Shown: piece after piece, positions 22,377-34,506 of the stretch
Layout of the letters: each line of letters begins with the position of its first letter
How positions within the stretch are numbered: the first letter of the stretch is position 1
NCBI GenBank assembly: GCA_007449985.2
Contig: VIIQ02000035.1
Span: 62,001-126,000, forward strand
Length of the DNA stretch: 64,000 nucleotides
Source: Desmodesmus armatus
Lineage: Eukaryota > Chlorophyta > Chlorophyceae > Sphaeropleales > Scenedesmaceae
Reading direction: 5' to 3'
Position numbers and translations under genes: made by a program
The notes under the pieces: model-generated
Seen by the model: only the letters and a program-made list of their open reading frames with translations
What the model was told of the DNA's origin: nothing
Database searches by the model: none

Positions 22377-24164
22377 TCACTGCTTTGCAGACGGGTGCAG
22401 CAGCTGCTGCACCTGACCCTGCAGCAGCTGCATCACCTGTGCCTGAGCAGCCAGCTGCCCCTGCAGATCAGCAATCTGGCCCTGCTGGGTGGCCAGCTGT
22501 TGCTGCTGGGCCGATACACGCTGCTCAAGCTCAGCAATACACTGCTGCCGGTCTGCTGCTAGGGTCAGTGATGTGGCCTGGTGTGCCAGCTGCTGCGCCA
22601 AGCTGCGCGTGGCCTCCCTGTGGCCATCAGGGTCAGCACAGCAGCATTCCAGCAGCTGCAGCCACACGTCAGGAGGGCCGCCGTCCTGCAGCGCATGCAA
22701 GGGGTGCAACAACACAGCATCATTGGTTCCCTGTAGTGCAGTGCGGCTGCCAACTCAATTTGTGCTTTGTCCCAACCCATTTTGGCTCAAGCCGCAGGGG
22801 TAGCCACTTGGGATCCACCAAACACCCCTGCTTGTTCACCCACAAACTTGCCACATGTTCTTCCCTGACTGCACTCGTCAGCGCAAGGCCCCTGCGCGGC
22901 TGCCGATGAAGCCTGCATGGCTGACAAAAGCCTGCAGACTTACATGATAATCGTACCACAAAGTTCTGTGCAGTGTGCGGCACTGCACAAAGGAGCCGTG
23001 TGCACCAACCGTAACGCAGCAAGGTGCGTGTGGACTCACCTGCGTGCTCGCCAGCTTTTTCAGCGGGTAGCCCGGGGCACCAGGGAGCCCGCCCTGACCT
23101 GTGTAACTCAGCCTGAGCAGGGATAAGGATGTCAGGCTGGTCAGCGGCAGGAAGGATGCCACTGTCAGGTCTCGGCCCAACAGCCAGGCATCGAGGCACT
23201 TGAGCTGTGTGATAGCAGCCAAGCCCTTCAAGGAATCCTCAAGGCCTGCCGTTGAACCAGTGCCATACCTCAAGTCCAAGCGTGTTAGGGTTGTGAGCTT
23301 GTGCACCTCAGACACATGCAGGCCAGGCTGCAGGAGCATGCCCGCACATTCTTGCAGGTTGGGGCAGCAGCTGACAAGGCTACAAAGGTCCCCAGCACCC
23401 CATGCTGAATGTGGGCCTTGCCTGACAAAAGCTAGACCCACCGTCAGCAGAGTGAGGTGCGGCAGTTGCCGCGTGGAAGGGAATACATGTGGCCAGATTC
23501 CTGCTGGCAGTGCAGGTTCACATAGCACAAGTTCCACCAGAGTGCTACTGGCTGTGATAGCTGAGTATGCAGCACAAGCTGGGGGCCAAGCATAACCGGT
23601 CAACTGCAGGTCAAGCCGCGTCAAGTGCTGCACGGATGCCATGCTGGACAATAACGAGCCAAGCCCTTCAGCAGGACCCTCCACTCCACACTCAAGAATC
23701 TGCAGGGCTTGCAGCCGTGCTGGGAGCAAAGACCCTATCCCGCCCTCTACTGGAGACCTCAGCCATAAGGATGTGAGCGATGATGGGAACACCAAACCAG
23801 GGCAACTCAAGGGGCCAACTGGAGTCTCAACAGCCAGGAACAGCTGCTGAAGGCCAGTCAGGGCTGCCAGTTGGTACAAGTTATCAACAGACAGGTATTT
23901 GACACACAGATGCGTCAGGTGCTCTAGGGACAGCTCCAATCCGGTCATGTGCTGCCCATAGAGGGGCAGCCAGTCCCAAAAGCATTCTGTGCGTTCATCA
24001 GAGGCACGGAAGTTTATCCAGGAAGGTTCTAGCTCTGTGACAGCCAGTGCTGCTGCATGGAGCTTTTTGTTCACCAGACAGCAGCTGGTCAGCCGCTCTT
24101 TGAGAGGGACAAACTGCATAACAAGCTTGAGGACTTCGTCTGGCAGGGACGAGAGGAAAGACAT
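22377..24164 (-). CDS. F-box/leucine-rich-repeat/coiled-coil protein, copy 2 (intact)
   Basis: Predicted SCF-type E3 adaptor; substrate unknown. Exon 1, 24164-23040, starts MSFLSSLPDEVLKLVMQ with the F-box in residues 4-40 (SCCLVNKKLHAAALAVTE). An LRR array follows: HLTHLCVKYLSVDNLYQL, LTGLQQLFLAVETP, LPHLTLLTVGL, LTTLTRLDLRY and FLPLTSLTSLSLLRLSYTG, to ASTQ at a GTGAGT donor in phase 0. The last exon, 22730-22377, begins at CTACAG|GGAACC in phase 0 with PPDVWLQLLECCCADPDG and then a coiled coil (IAELEQRVSAQQQQLATQQ, IADLQGQLAAQ), giving 492 aa. An extra phase-0 exon could lie between at about 22900 but would bring an in-frame stop. The first exon is confident, the join moderately so. Confidence 0.75.
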
Positions 24165-25065
24165 GATCAGATGTGTTCAGAGCTATGCAAACAGGGAGAG
24201 CACAGCAAGAGTAGGCTACTGGGTGTGTGGGCAGAATTGATCTGGATCTGGCTGTTGGGAGTCAGGGAACGCAAGACAAAGTGTTGTTGATGTCGTCCCA
24301 AAATTCACATTTCCGACTCAGAGCTTCGGGACTATCGTCGGTGTCATTAGGAAATGACGAGCAATTCAAATAAAACAGTTGCCCAGGTCCGTGCTCTTCC
24401 AAGCACCATGCGTTTGTTACCCTGCTGAGCTGAGTTGACATCAGTTGGTGTGGACAGGGTGGTCAGGAGGGGTACCATAGCATCAACTCCAGTTGATCCC
24501 AGCCCCCCCCCCCCCCCCCCCCCCCACACACACACAGCACGGTGCACCCCTCCCCCCCATGCCAAACGCGAAGGCTGGATTGTAGAAACCCCGCGTATCA
24601 CAGAGAAGCAGGTATAAAGATAGGCACTGTATCACCTGGTTCAGCAGCTGCAGCATTTGAGTCATCCTGGTTCACCTGAACTAGTGCTAGTGGCAGTCAC
24701 ACCCCTATCATCAAGCAGCAAGCGCACAAATGTGCAGTGCTGACACTGCTGCAAGTTCAATATATATGAGGCAAGCTTGAGTCAAGGCCAAGTGACCGCA
24801 CACAAGGACAACCCAACAACACCACGTGGGCTGTGAAACGGTGCTAGGGATGCACAATCGCTGCCTTTACACAACCGCAATACCATGCACCATAATGCAC
24901 ACAGCGCATTTGACAACTCACAAGTGACTTTCGAGTCTGTCAAGTGTGGGTAGGTGCTGCCAAAGACGCGGCAGCCTCCTAACCTTGACGTGCAGACCTT
25001 TTGCAGTACTCAACATACCACTGGTATCACAGATAACAAGCAGACCGTACACGTATGCTTCCACA
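24165..25065. other. Intergenic with 23-base C tract and CA repeat
   Basis: Contains an uninterrupted run of about 23 C at 24503-24525 followed by a short CA repeat, and AT-rich DNA near 24720-24920. No gene seen. The tract is a likely slippage site and a place to distrust base counts. Confidence 0.6.
24867..24871 (-). terminator. Candidate TGTAA poly(A) signal of the RING gene
   Basis: TGTAA on the minus strand, 195 bp past the stop at 25066. Confidence 0.4.
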
Positions 25066-28000
25066 TTAGGCCCTGGACGACCGTGCTGCCCGAACAGCGG
25101 AAGGCCGCAGGCCAGGCACCACCCGCCTGGCACCTGCCACACCCGCCAGCGCCGAAGATGCGCGGGCCGCTGTCAGCCTGCTGCGGCCGCTGCTGCTGCG
25201 AGGCTGGAAGTCATCCTCATCTTCCTCCTCCTCCTGCGCAACATGATCAGACCCTGTCATGTTGCTCTGCTGGTGCGGCTGGGTGTGCGGGTGTGCCTGC
25301 CGCTGACGCACCCGCTGCTGCTCCTGGCTTGCACTCTCAGCACCGCTGCCGGTACTGTTTCCTGCCCCCCAGCCAGTTCTGCTGCTGCTGCTGCTGCCAG
25401 GTCCTACCCCCTGCCTGGTGCCCCCGCTGGTCCGCTGCCGAGACTGCTGCTGAGGGGGGTTGCCTGCAGTGACGCGCGCCAAGCGTGACATCAGTGGTTG
25501 AGGCTCAGGAGAGTCAGCCAGGGTCAGGGCCAGCACATCCAGCTCTTGTGTACCTGCATGCCCCGTCGCTGCCGCTGCTCCTGCGGCCGCTGGTGCTCCT
25601 GCAGCTGCCGCATCAGCCGCAGAGCCTGTCGCAGCTGCCTGTCCTGCTCGCTGCTGCCGCTGCAGGCCAGCCGACCCGGCAGTCCTCTGCTGCTGCTGCT
25701 GCTGTGATGCTGTGCCCAACTGCGTGCCAGCCTGACCCCCAGCTGGCTCCTCATCATCACTCAACATCAGGATGTTCCTCAGCTCAACATCACGCCTGCT
25801 GCCACGGCCGCCCGGGCGGCTGACGCCCCTGCTGCTGCTCACACCTGCCACACTGCTGCCACCGCCGCCTGCTACCTCATCCTCAAGGTCGTCCAACAGC
25901 GCTGCCACGTCCAAGCTGCTGCTGCTGCTGAGACCACCACCACCACTGCCACCAGCTGCTGCTGTGGAGGACGCAGGCCGCAACCGCTGGCGGTGGGAGC
26001 CTGCTTGCCCTGCTGGTGCTGCTGCATGCCTGGACTGAACCCAGGCCCCCATCCTGCTGCTGCTATGGCTGCCCTGGCCCACTGTCGGCTGGCGCTGCTG
26101 TTGCTGTGCAGGGTCAGCAGCTGCCTCCATCAGCAGCCAGTCAGGCTCATCTCTCCAGTCAGGGTCTACACCATGGATGCGGCCAAATGACACGTCTGAG
26201 ACCCCAGACTGCTGCTGCTGTGGTTGCTGCTGGCGGTGTTGCTGCTGGTGCCTGCTGCTGCGAATGCTGCTGCTGGAGGGCGGGTGCGCCCCGGGCTGCG
26301 CCTGTGCCGCCACCTGCTGCTGCTGCAGCTGGTCAAAGCTGCTGAGCAGCATCGCCTCCTGCAGCAGCAGTTCATCATCTGAGGACATGCTGAGGTCGAC
26401 GTCCAGGCCGCCTCCTGCTGCTCCTGCTGCTGCACGCCCAGAGCGCTGGGGCACTGAGCTTGCATGCCCTGCCAGACGGCGGGAGCTGCGCTGGTTGGCT
26501 GCTGCTGCCGCTGCTGCTGAACGGGGAGCAGCGGGCAGTGCAGTGCTGAGGGCAGCAAGGATGTCATCATCGTCTTCGTCTGCAGGAAAGCACAGCAAGA
26601 CAACACACCAGCAAAACCCTTTACACAGCAACACTTCCTTGCTGCTTGTTTCATGTCAAGCACGGGTGGCGTCCTGGGTACACAGTGTGTACAGTTGTCA
26701 GATGCTCTCTTACATTGACCCTGCCCCCCATCCCAAACACACGATCTCAGCCACCTTTGGAGAACCATACGCACCATCAAGCAGGCTGACCTCCTCAATG
26801 CCGCCTCCCACCGCTTGCCTCCTCCGCATGCCTGCAACTGGCTGCACCTGCTGCCGCTGCGGCCGAACTGCCTGCTGCTGCTGCTGCTGTGATGAGCGCT
26901 GCTGGGAGGAAGAAGCCATGCCATGAAGCATGCTGAGCAGCTCTGTCTCCAGCACGGGCGGCTGCTGCAGCTGCTGGCGGCCACGGGACCTGCTGGCTGC
27001 TGCCTGTGACGCAGATGCCATGCTGGAGCCAACAGCGCTGCAGGCCAGGCATGGACATGTGGTAGAAGCAGGGGCGCCAACAGGGGCAACAACGAATGGC
27101 AAGGATCAAGCAGAATGATGTGAGCAAGGAATTCATCGCGGCGTTAGGCAAGGCAACAAGCGTGTCGGTGTGCAGCCAGAAAGAAACCTGTCCCAGCAGC
27201 GCGCCGGCCCAGTTTCTCGCTCCCAGCTGCCTGTAAGCTCACCGGGGGGCTCGGAAGGGCTGCCTCACTGCCGCAGCGTTCATGTCCATCCTGCCCCGTG
27301 TGGCCGCCACTGCATTAGCCATGCGGTACAGGCGGTCCGAGCTGGACCGAGTCACGCTGCCATCACCCCACCCCGCAAACATGCGGTCGCCTGATGGGTG
27401 ATAGTCCATGTCATCATCATCTTCGTCATCCTGCACAGCTGCCCTGCCCCCCAGCACGGCTGCCTGGCGCCTGCTGGGTCCTGCAGCCGGTTGGCCCCTG
27501 CGTGCTGCTGCTGGTGCTGCGGCAGGTGGCTGTGTCTGTCCTGGGGGAGTGGGTGGTGGTGCCTCTGCTGCGTGCTGGGGGAAGAGCAGCTGAATGGTGT
27601 TCCACAGCGCCGTGTTGATCTTGGGCTGCCACCCTGGCATGCAAGGAAGATCATAATGCAGGCAAGCATGCAGCAGATGTGGAGTGTGTGGTTGAACACT
27701 CTTGGCATCGGCATTGCGTAGCCCGGGGTGGGTGGAGTGTGCATGTGCATGTGCTGAGAGCAACACAGGTTTGCTGCAACTATCTACGCAGCTGCTTTCT
27801 TGATCTGTTGGGTGATCAAAGTGGGATACAAAGGTACCCATCAGCACAGCCCCGGCCACAAACAAGAAAGCCCCTGGCACGCCGCTCCCCCAACAAAGGT
27901 AGCTGAGGAGACCGTGTGTGCCACTGTGCTGCTGTCGTTCAAGCGGCACTCACTGCTGGGTGGTGGCACAAGCTCCCTGCAATGTGGGCACTGGCGCTTG

Positions 28001-28617
28001 TGCTGCAGGGCCAAGCGCAGGCAGCTCCTGCAGAAGTTATGGCCTGCACAACAAACACGCATACAAGGCACAAGCACTTTGTAGCTTGGGCTATGCCTGT
28101 GAGGTTTCCAAGTACATACAACAAGAAACTGGTGTCATCACACTGCAGTGCAAGACATGCTACATGCGCCAAGATCTGTCAGCTGATGCTGTCTTGCAGC
28201 ACCACCAGTGCCGCAAATGATGTCAGGAGCCTGTGTGCATCACCCGCAGCCTGAACAGCAGCGTGCTGTGGTGCTGGTGCTGCTTGCGTGAGATTTCATC
28301 ATGCGCCTGTGACAAGCATGTGTGTAGAGGAAGCAAAAGAGCTTCGAGATAGACCAAACCAAGGCCTGATACAGTGCTGCTGCTCCTCCACACCCACCGC
28401 ATGGTGTTGCACATGGGCGCACACAAATCTCTAAGCAGATGCCGCAGGACAGCTCATCACGCAGTGCTGAGATGCAGGCAAGCCTGGAAGGTGTGAAGCC
28501 AGTTGCTGTTGCCTGCTGTGTCTGCCCTGCAGCTGCTGCCTGCTGGGGCTCGTGAACGCCGCTCCTGTTCTCCTGGTCATGGTCTGAAGCTGCATCAGCT
28601 GCTGCCACTGCTCCCAT
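25066..28617 (-). CDS. Large RING-finger protein (putative E3 ubiquitin ligase) with acidic, low-complexity tail
   Basis: Exons: 28617-28398, 28043-27954, 27633-27243, 27037-26775, 26579-25066; the total is divisible by three and gives 825 aa from the ATG at 28617. The RING is split by intron 1: CGICLEICVRPCATPC, then GHNFCRSCL and QCPHC. It shows the C3HC4 order C-x2-C, C-x-H-x2-C-x2-C, C-x2-C, near residues 60-100. After it, QPKINTALWNTIQLLFP resembles the helix that follows the RING in several plant and animal RING E3s. The rest is disordered: two acidic blocks (DDEDDDDMDYHPSGDRMF and LLDDEDDDDILAAL), the motif SMSSDDELLLQEAMLL, DWRDEPDWLLMEAA, LDVAALLDDLEDE, then poly-Ser, Gln and Ala to the end. 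The repeated acidic-hydrophobic motifs could be interaction motifs. An upstream non-coding exon is possible at 28620-28660. The gene diverges from CBF5. Substrate unknown. Confidence 0.8.
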
Positions 28618-29436
28618 GGTTCGCCGCTGAGTGCGAGGCCTGCAGAAAATGGTTTGATACACACACTATGTCTGGAAGAAAGGAACGTGCTGTCTCCCGC
28701 TCTGCAGCTGCTGTGCAGTGGTAAGTGCTTCATCTTGTTGCAGTTGTCAAGCAGCAGTTCATCGCATAAAGCCTCCCCACCTGGCCTGACTGGCTGGCGT
28801 GGGGGCTGTCTGCTCCCGCTTGCGTTCTGCAGCGGGTCTGCTGATTGTCACAGCTTGCAGCTGCTGAGCAACAGCGTTAATGGGGTGCTCCTGTAGGACG
28901 TCCGCCTCATTTGCTGCCCTGCCACGCCCTGCAGAGCAAGGTTGAGACCAATCTGGTGTATCAACTGCTGTGCATTGCATGACCTGCATTGTGATGATGC
29001 CTCGCCGCACCCTGGGGCGTGCAGGGAGATTCCATGAAGGCTTGAGGCTACTGACTAACTCCAGAAAACGCCCATACGATCAGCACTGCCAGGCAGTGCC
29101 TGTATCCTTGTTGCCATCAATCACAGCAAGCCAACTGCTTTGAACCAGGCGATACGAGTCAAAGTCAGATAAGCACATATTGTGAGGTTAACATTGCTGC
29201 GGGTTGTCTGTCTTGAGGAACAGCGGCGTGAAGAAGGGTGTGGGTGTCGGGTATGGCTTAGCTGTCCGGTTTGAACACAACGGGGGTTGGCCGTGGAAAG
29301 AATGCTCTTCAGACAAGCAGAACCACCATTGTTTTCCAAGGACGCCATTCGGGACTTGCTGCAAAGTTGCTTGCCAGCAGATCTCTGCGCCGCTTACGGT
29401 CTCGTTCGCCCTCCTCGTCCCTTTCAGTAAGCAGTC
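28618..29436. promoter_or_regulatory. Divergent intergenic region, RING gene (-) / CBF5 (+)
   Basis: Only 819 bp separate the two start codons, so both promoters must lie here or in upstream non-coding exons. No TATA box is evident. A minus-strand ORF at 28759-29010 might be a 5' UTR exon of the RING gene; I cannot prove it. The region 29050-29300 is less CAG-rich than its surroundings. Confidence 0.4.
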
Positions 29437-32400
29437 ATGGGCAAGGACAAGGAGAAGAAGGAGAAGAAGCAGAAGGAGGGGGCTGTGTCAGTCGGAGATG
29501 TGCAGGTGCGGTGGCAGCAGTGACACTACTGCTGCAGTGTGGCAGCTGCTGCTGCTGTGTCTGCGGGGGTGGCCGGTCGGTTAGTGTGCGTGTAGTCCAC
29601 GAAGGCATCCCGCACCGTCAAAGCACGTTCTTGACACCACATAGGTGTCTTGCAGCACTGCCTGGACATGCCAGCAGCAGCTGCGCCAGCCCCTTGCATA
29701 GCTGCATGTAGGTGTCAGCACTGATCTGGGCTGATAACAGTATCAAACTGCATTTCATCTCATCCCACAGGCGGTGACAGACTTCCTGATCAAGCCTGAC
29801 AAGTCAGCACCTGCCTTGGACACCTCAAAGTGGCCACTGCTGCTGAAGAACTATGACAAGCTCAACGTCCGCACAGGTAGGCATGCTGCCCGCAACCTTG
29901 GCGGGTGTGACACATGCCTTCTCCAGATCCGTGCTTTGCAACAGCTGTGGGCCCTTAGCCACAGTAGCAGCGGCGTGGGTGGGAGCTGGTGCGGCTAGCA
30001 CAGCCAGCAGAGGTCCTTACCAGCAGCTGCACCATCAACAGCAACAGAGAAATATCAAGCTCCACAACCCTTTGATTATCGAATCATCATCCACTGAAAG
30101 CACCCGCACGCTGCGCAGTCCTCATTGTCCCACTGCATGCTGATGCCCTCTGCCCTTCTGCCTGTGGTGTTCCTGTGTAGGTCACTACACCCCCATCCCA
30201 GCCGGCCACACCCCCCTGCGCCGGCCACTGAAGGACTACGTCTCATACGGCTGCATGAACTTGGACAAGCCAGCAAACCCCTCCTCTCACGAGGTGGGTA
30301 CGGTTTCAGGTTTGACTTTTTGAATCGCAGTTGTGCGGGGCCCAGCCACCAGTGGCTGCTGCAGCAGTGACAGTAGACAGCAGCGCAGTGCATTGTGACA
30401 GAAGCCAGGGTAATGGAGGATCTCAAGGGCGACGGCAGTAGTGGACACCCTCAGTCAGGTGTCACAGCAGGCGTCATCACTCTTGAGAAACGCCACCAAC
30501 GGCAACCGGGCGCTCTCGCTGTGTGGCAGCTAGGCTCGCACGGTGTTGGGACCATGATACCACTGTAACTCACAGCTTCCGCGTGTGACTGTATATCACC
30601 TTTCACACACCCCTGCAGGTGGTGGCGTGGATCCGCCGCATGCTGCGTGTGGAGAAGACCGGGCACAGTGGCACCCTGGATCCCAAGGTGACTGGCAACC
30701 TCATCGTGTGTGTGGACAGGGCCACCCGCCTGGTCAAGGCACAGCAGAGCGCAGGAAAGGAGTACGTCTGCATCGTGAGGTGAGCAACAGCAGTAGCGAT
30801 GGCGGGGTACAGCAGAGCACAGCACTGGCAGTAACGCATCACCGCCGAGCGTGAGCATGCGCTGTCAGCACGCAGGCAGGAGCAGCAGGCAGCAGGCAGT
30901 ATTACTGACCAGTGCTTTCAATGGTTCCGTACGGCGTGTGAGGAACATCCTCAATTGCAAGAGCAGCACTCACTGTCCTCATCATGCCCCTGTGTGTCCG
31001 GCTGCTGGCATCTTTGTGCCTTCTGTTATCGGTGCTGCGGCTGTTCAGGTTCCATGGTGCAGTTGAGGGTGGCAAGGAGCGCGTGGCTCGCGCGCTGGAG
31101 ACGCTCACAGGCGCGCTGTTCCAGCGGCCCCCGCTGATCTCTGCAGTCAAGCGCCAGCTGCGTGTGCGCACCATCTACAAGAGCAAGCTGATTGAGTATG
31201 ATGAGGAGCACCACTTGGGGGTGTACTGGATCAGCTGTGAGGCCGGCACATACGTCAGGACCATGTGTGTGCACTTGGGCCTGCTGCTGGGCGTGGGAGG
31301 ACACATGCAGGTGGGTGGAGCAGCCGCGTTGAGGGAGAAAGGTTGATTGTTTCAAGGGGCGAGTTCAGGAGAGCTGCATGCTGGGGGGCTGTTGGGGTGG
31401 GGAGGGTGGTGCAGAGGTGATCAGGGTGGTGGGTGGGGTTAGAGCATGGTGACTTGGAGCACCATGCAAAGTCTTATGCTGAGGTGTGATCTGGATGCGG
31501 TTGTTTGTGCGGCACTCCCCAGCTGTGGAGGATTGCAGTGTCTCATGCGCGCGGCAGGAAGTGTTGAGCCAGGAGCAGTGGGTGTTACAGGGGGCTTTGG
31601 CGCCACGTTCTTGCGCCACGTTGCATGTGACAGCATGTGCAGTTTTTGACTCTGTAAACAGTCTTGGTACTGGCTGGGCTGCATGCATGCATATATACAT
31701 GCACGCTTGCTGACATCACACGTGTGTGTGTCCTTCCTGCTGCAGGAGCTGCGTCGTGTGCGGTCAGGCATCATGGGTGAGAAGGACAACATGGTGACCA
31801 TGCACGACGTGCTGGACGCGCAGTGGATGCTGGACAACCTCAAGTGAGCTGCATGTTCTTGCTTCAATTCACCTGCTGCTTCATCAGATAGCACTCCAAA
31901 CAGCACCCAGTACTCCTGCAGTGGTGGCACAAGTCGCATTCAGGCAGCACCAGCACCAGTTGATGGTGAAGATTCGTACGCATTTGGTGATGGCTTCTGG
32001 TCTTGATTCCCGCCTCATGTTGCTTCGTCTTGCCCATAAGCCCTCACTTGCCTCGCCGCTGTTTGCATCTCTCCCCCCCCCCCCTCCCCGCCTTCTGCAC
32101 CCCCAGGGATGAGTCATACATCCGGCGTGTGGTGATTGCTTGTGGTTTTGAGTCTCCGTCGCGTGTTGCGCTGTCTTGTCCCACAACCCAATTGGCCTCA
32201 CTGGCCTCACCCCGCTTTGCGTCTGTGCCCCCCCCCTTTTCACCTGCAGGGACGAGTCGTACATCCGGCGTGTGGTGATGCCCCTGGAGCGTCTGCTGAC
32301 CAGCTTCAAGCGCCTGGTGGTCAAGGACAGCGCAGTCAACGCCATCTGCTACGGAGCAAAGCTCATGATCCCAGGACTCATGAGGTGCGCCGCCTGACTG

Positions 32401-34506
32401 TTTGAGGGGGGGGGACGAAGCGGGAGGGGGGGGGGACGAATCGGGGGGGGGGAGCAAAGCTGATGATTCCAGGCCACATGAGGTGCGCTTGCATGTTGGT
32501 GTGTGTGTGGGGGGGTGTCCTGTGGGGTGTGTGCCTGTGTTTGTGTCTGGAGGTGTGGGATGCTCGCTGCCGCAGGCGCCCAAGGGGTTGGTAGGCAAGC
32601 CCACTTTAGGAAGACTAACGGCCAGGGGTCATGAACACCCAGTGGAGAGGTCGTGATTCTGTTGGAGGCTGGTTGGGCGCTAGCCAGGGGCGACGGCGCG
32701 TTGGTGTGGCTGCACTGTTCGAAGCAGGCATGGGCTCTTCCTTGTGCCCCTTCCTGTCAAAAGCGGTGCTACAGCATGTTGTGGGTCTTTACTTCTGCAG
32801 TCAGTGCCCATCTGGCCGCAGAGTGTCCGATATCCATACATACCATGCAACCACTGCAATGCACAAGACACAAGCATCACCCAGTGCACTTTGACAGCCC
32901 CAGCAGCGGTTGGGTAGGGGCGGGGTATTGGTCATTGACAACAGCAGTGCACACAGTGCACGCCTTTGTTTTCACTGTCAGCCCCTGCCAGCCCCCTGCT
33001 GTCGTCTTTGTGCTACTCAGAAAAAGAGGGGGAGGGAGTCAGCCATGTGGTTAAATCTGTCATGCAGTAGTTCAAACGTGAAGGGTTTTTTGCCAGCCAA
33101 GAGACCGGCAAGCCTCCACTCCTCAATGCTCCACACCATTGTTGTCACTGTCACTAAGTTTGTCCGCTGTCTTGAAAAAGCCATGTGCTGAATTCACTTT
33201 CCCCTTGTGCTGCTGCTGTCAACAGGTTTGAGTCAGGCATTGATGTGGAGGATGAGGTGGTGATCATGACCACCAAGGGTGAGGCAGTGGCTGTGGGCAT
33301 TGCCATGATGAACAGTGCGGGCATGGCCAGCGTGGACCACGGCAGCGTGGCAAAGATCAAGCGAGTCATCATGGAGAGGGACACATACCCACGCAGGTCA
33401 GTGGGGTGCACAGGGACACGCACTTGGTGGGGTATATTGGGGGCCAGTGGAGTTTATGGGGGGGGGGATTGCTGGTGGTTGCCTCGGCGGTGCTTGTTCA
33501 GTCTGTTGTGTATCTGCTGCCTTCGTATTGGTGTGTTGCTCGCTGTGCAGCATATTTGCCGGGTCTTCTGGCTATCATGCTGTGCTGAGCCTTGTCATGC
33601 TGTGCTGTGCTGTGTTGTGTCCAGGTGGGGCCTGGGTCCCTACGCAGCCAAGAAGAAGCAGCTCATTGCAGAGGGCAAGCTGGACAAGTACGGTCGGCCC
33701 AATGAGAACACACCAGCAGAGTACCTGCGCTCCCTGCCAGACCTGCAGAAGTCAGCAGCAGCAGCACCAGCAGCAGCAGCGGCGGCGGCGGCGGCTGAGC
33801 CGGCAGCAGCAGCAGCAGCGGAAGGCAGCTCGGATGAGGAGATGGCAGATGGTACAGCAAATGGGGAGGCCACGCCAGAGAAGAAGAAGAAGGACAAAAA
33901 GGAGAAGAAGGAGAAGGTGGGTTGCGCTGAGGTTGGTGCGGTGTCATTTGATGCAGCAATGCATGTGCTAGGGGAAACAGCAGCAGGGGCACAGCTCACC
34001 TCCTCCAGCAGGCTGTGCAAGTCATCTTACTCCATCCCCTTCTGCGGCAGCAGCAGCAGATGCCATATGTGCCTGCTCAGCCTGCACCTTGTCATGTGTC
34101 CAACGTGTGTGCCTGGTGCTGCTGTCTTGCAGAAGGAGAAGAAGGACAAATCTGCCAAGAAGGACAAGGTGTGTTGCTGGCCCCCATCTCTGCTTGTGCA
34201 GAGCTGTGCTTGGATGGTTCTGTGATGTGTGTCTTTATGTGTCAGGACTGCACGTTGCTTGCCGCCTCTGTGACTTTCAAGTGTGTCAAAGCACCATGCA
34301 CAATGTACGCTGCTCGACAAGCCATGCAAGCCAACATGGCACGTCTCTTGAACGTCAGTACTGACTCAAGTTTGTGCTGCGCTGTGTTGTGCTGTGTCCT
34401 GCAGAGCAAGCGTGAGCGCTCACCAGAGGCGGAGGCAGCAGCACCCAGCACAGAAAAGAAGAAGAAAAAGAAGAAGAAGGACAAGGGAGGCAGCGACAGC
34501 GAGTAA
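29437..34506 (+). CDS. CBF5: Dyskerin/CBF5, H/ACA snoRNP pseudouridine synthase
   Basis: Catalytic subunit of H/ACA ribonucleoproteins, converting uridine to pseudouridine in rRNA and snRNA in the nucleolus and Cajal bodies; also part of telomerase in many eukaryotes. Eleven exons: 29437-29505, 29771-29876, 30181-30293, 30619-30779, 31049-31310, 31746-31843, 32250-32384, 33226-33396, 33625-33916, 34133-34168, 34405-34506. Total 1545 nt, 514 aa. In order: Lys-rich start [11 protein letters not shown]; dyskerin-like domain with [18 protein letters not shown]; TruB domain with the catalytic loop [66 protein letters not shown] domain with [29 protein letters not shown]; then the KKE/KKD tail with Ala runs, spread over exons 9-11 and ending GGSDSE. 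The tail is a typical nucleolar localisation region. The introns hold duplicated edges of exon 7. Confidence 0.97.
31985..32490 (+). repeat. CBF5: Duplicated edges of CBF5 exon 7 (both sides)
   Basis: Upstream: a 143-bp unit ending in pyrimidines, CAG and GGATGAGTCATACATCCGGC (the start of exon 7, DESYIRRVV) is repeated; the decoy acceptor is before 32107, the true one before 32250. Downstream: GGAGCAAAGCTCATGATCCC to ATGAGGTGCG, the exon end plus donor (32353-32389), is repeated at 32451-32487 with four substitutions and the donor intact. Poly-G runs lie between. Confidence 0.88.

Larger units (their letters stand above)
18380..24164 (-). repeat. Tandem segmental duplication of the F-box/LRR gene
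   Basis: Two head-to-tail units, about 18380-21810 and about 22020-24164. Similarity covers the 3' flank (ACACCTGGGTGACT and GCCACGTCCCTAAGCAACA occur in both), the terminal coiled-coil exon and most of the LRR exon. Unit 1 additionally holds the transposon and an LRR segment (EFPWAVQQLPCSNLLGL to DIMDAPAGAV) that unit 2 lacks, implying a deletion in unit 2. Confidence 0.8.

Noticed and set aside
26177..26926. 249-codon plus-strand ORF rich in Cys/Ser
   Set aside because: Shadow of the RING protein's low-complexity exon; it has no domain and the minus frame is supported by splice phases.
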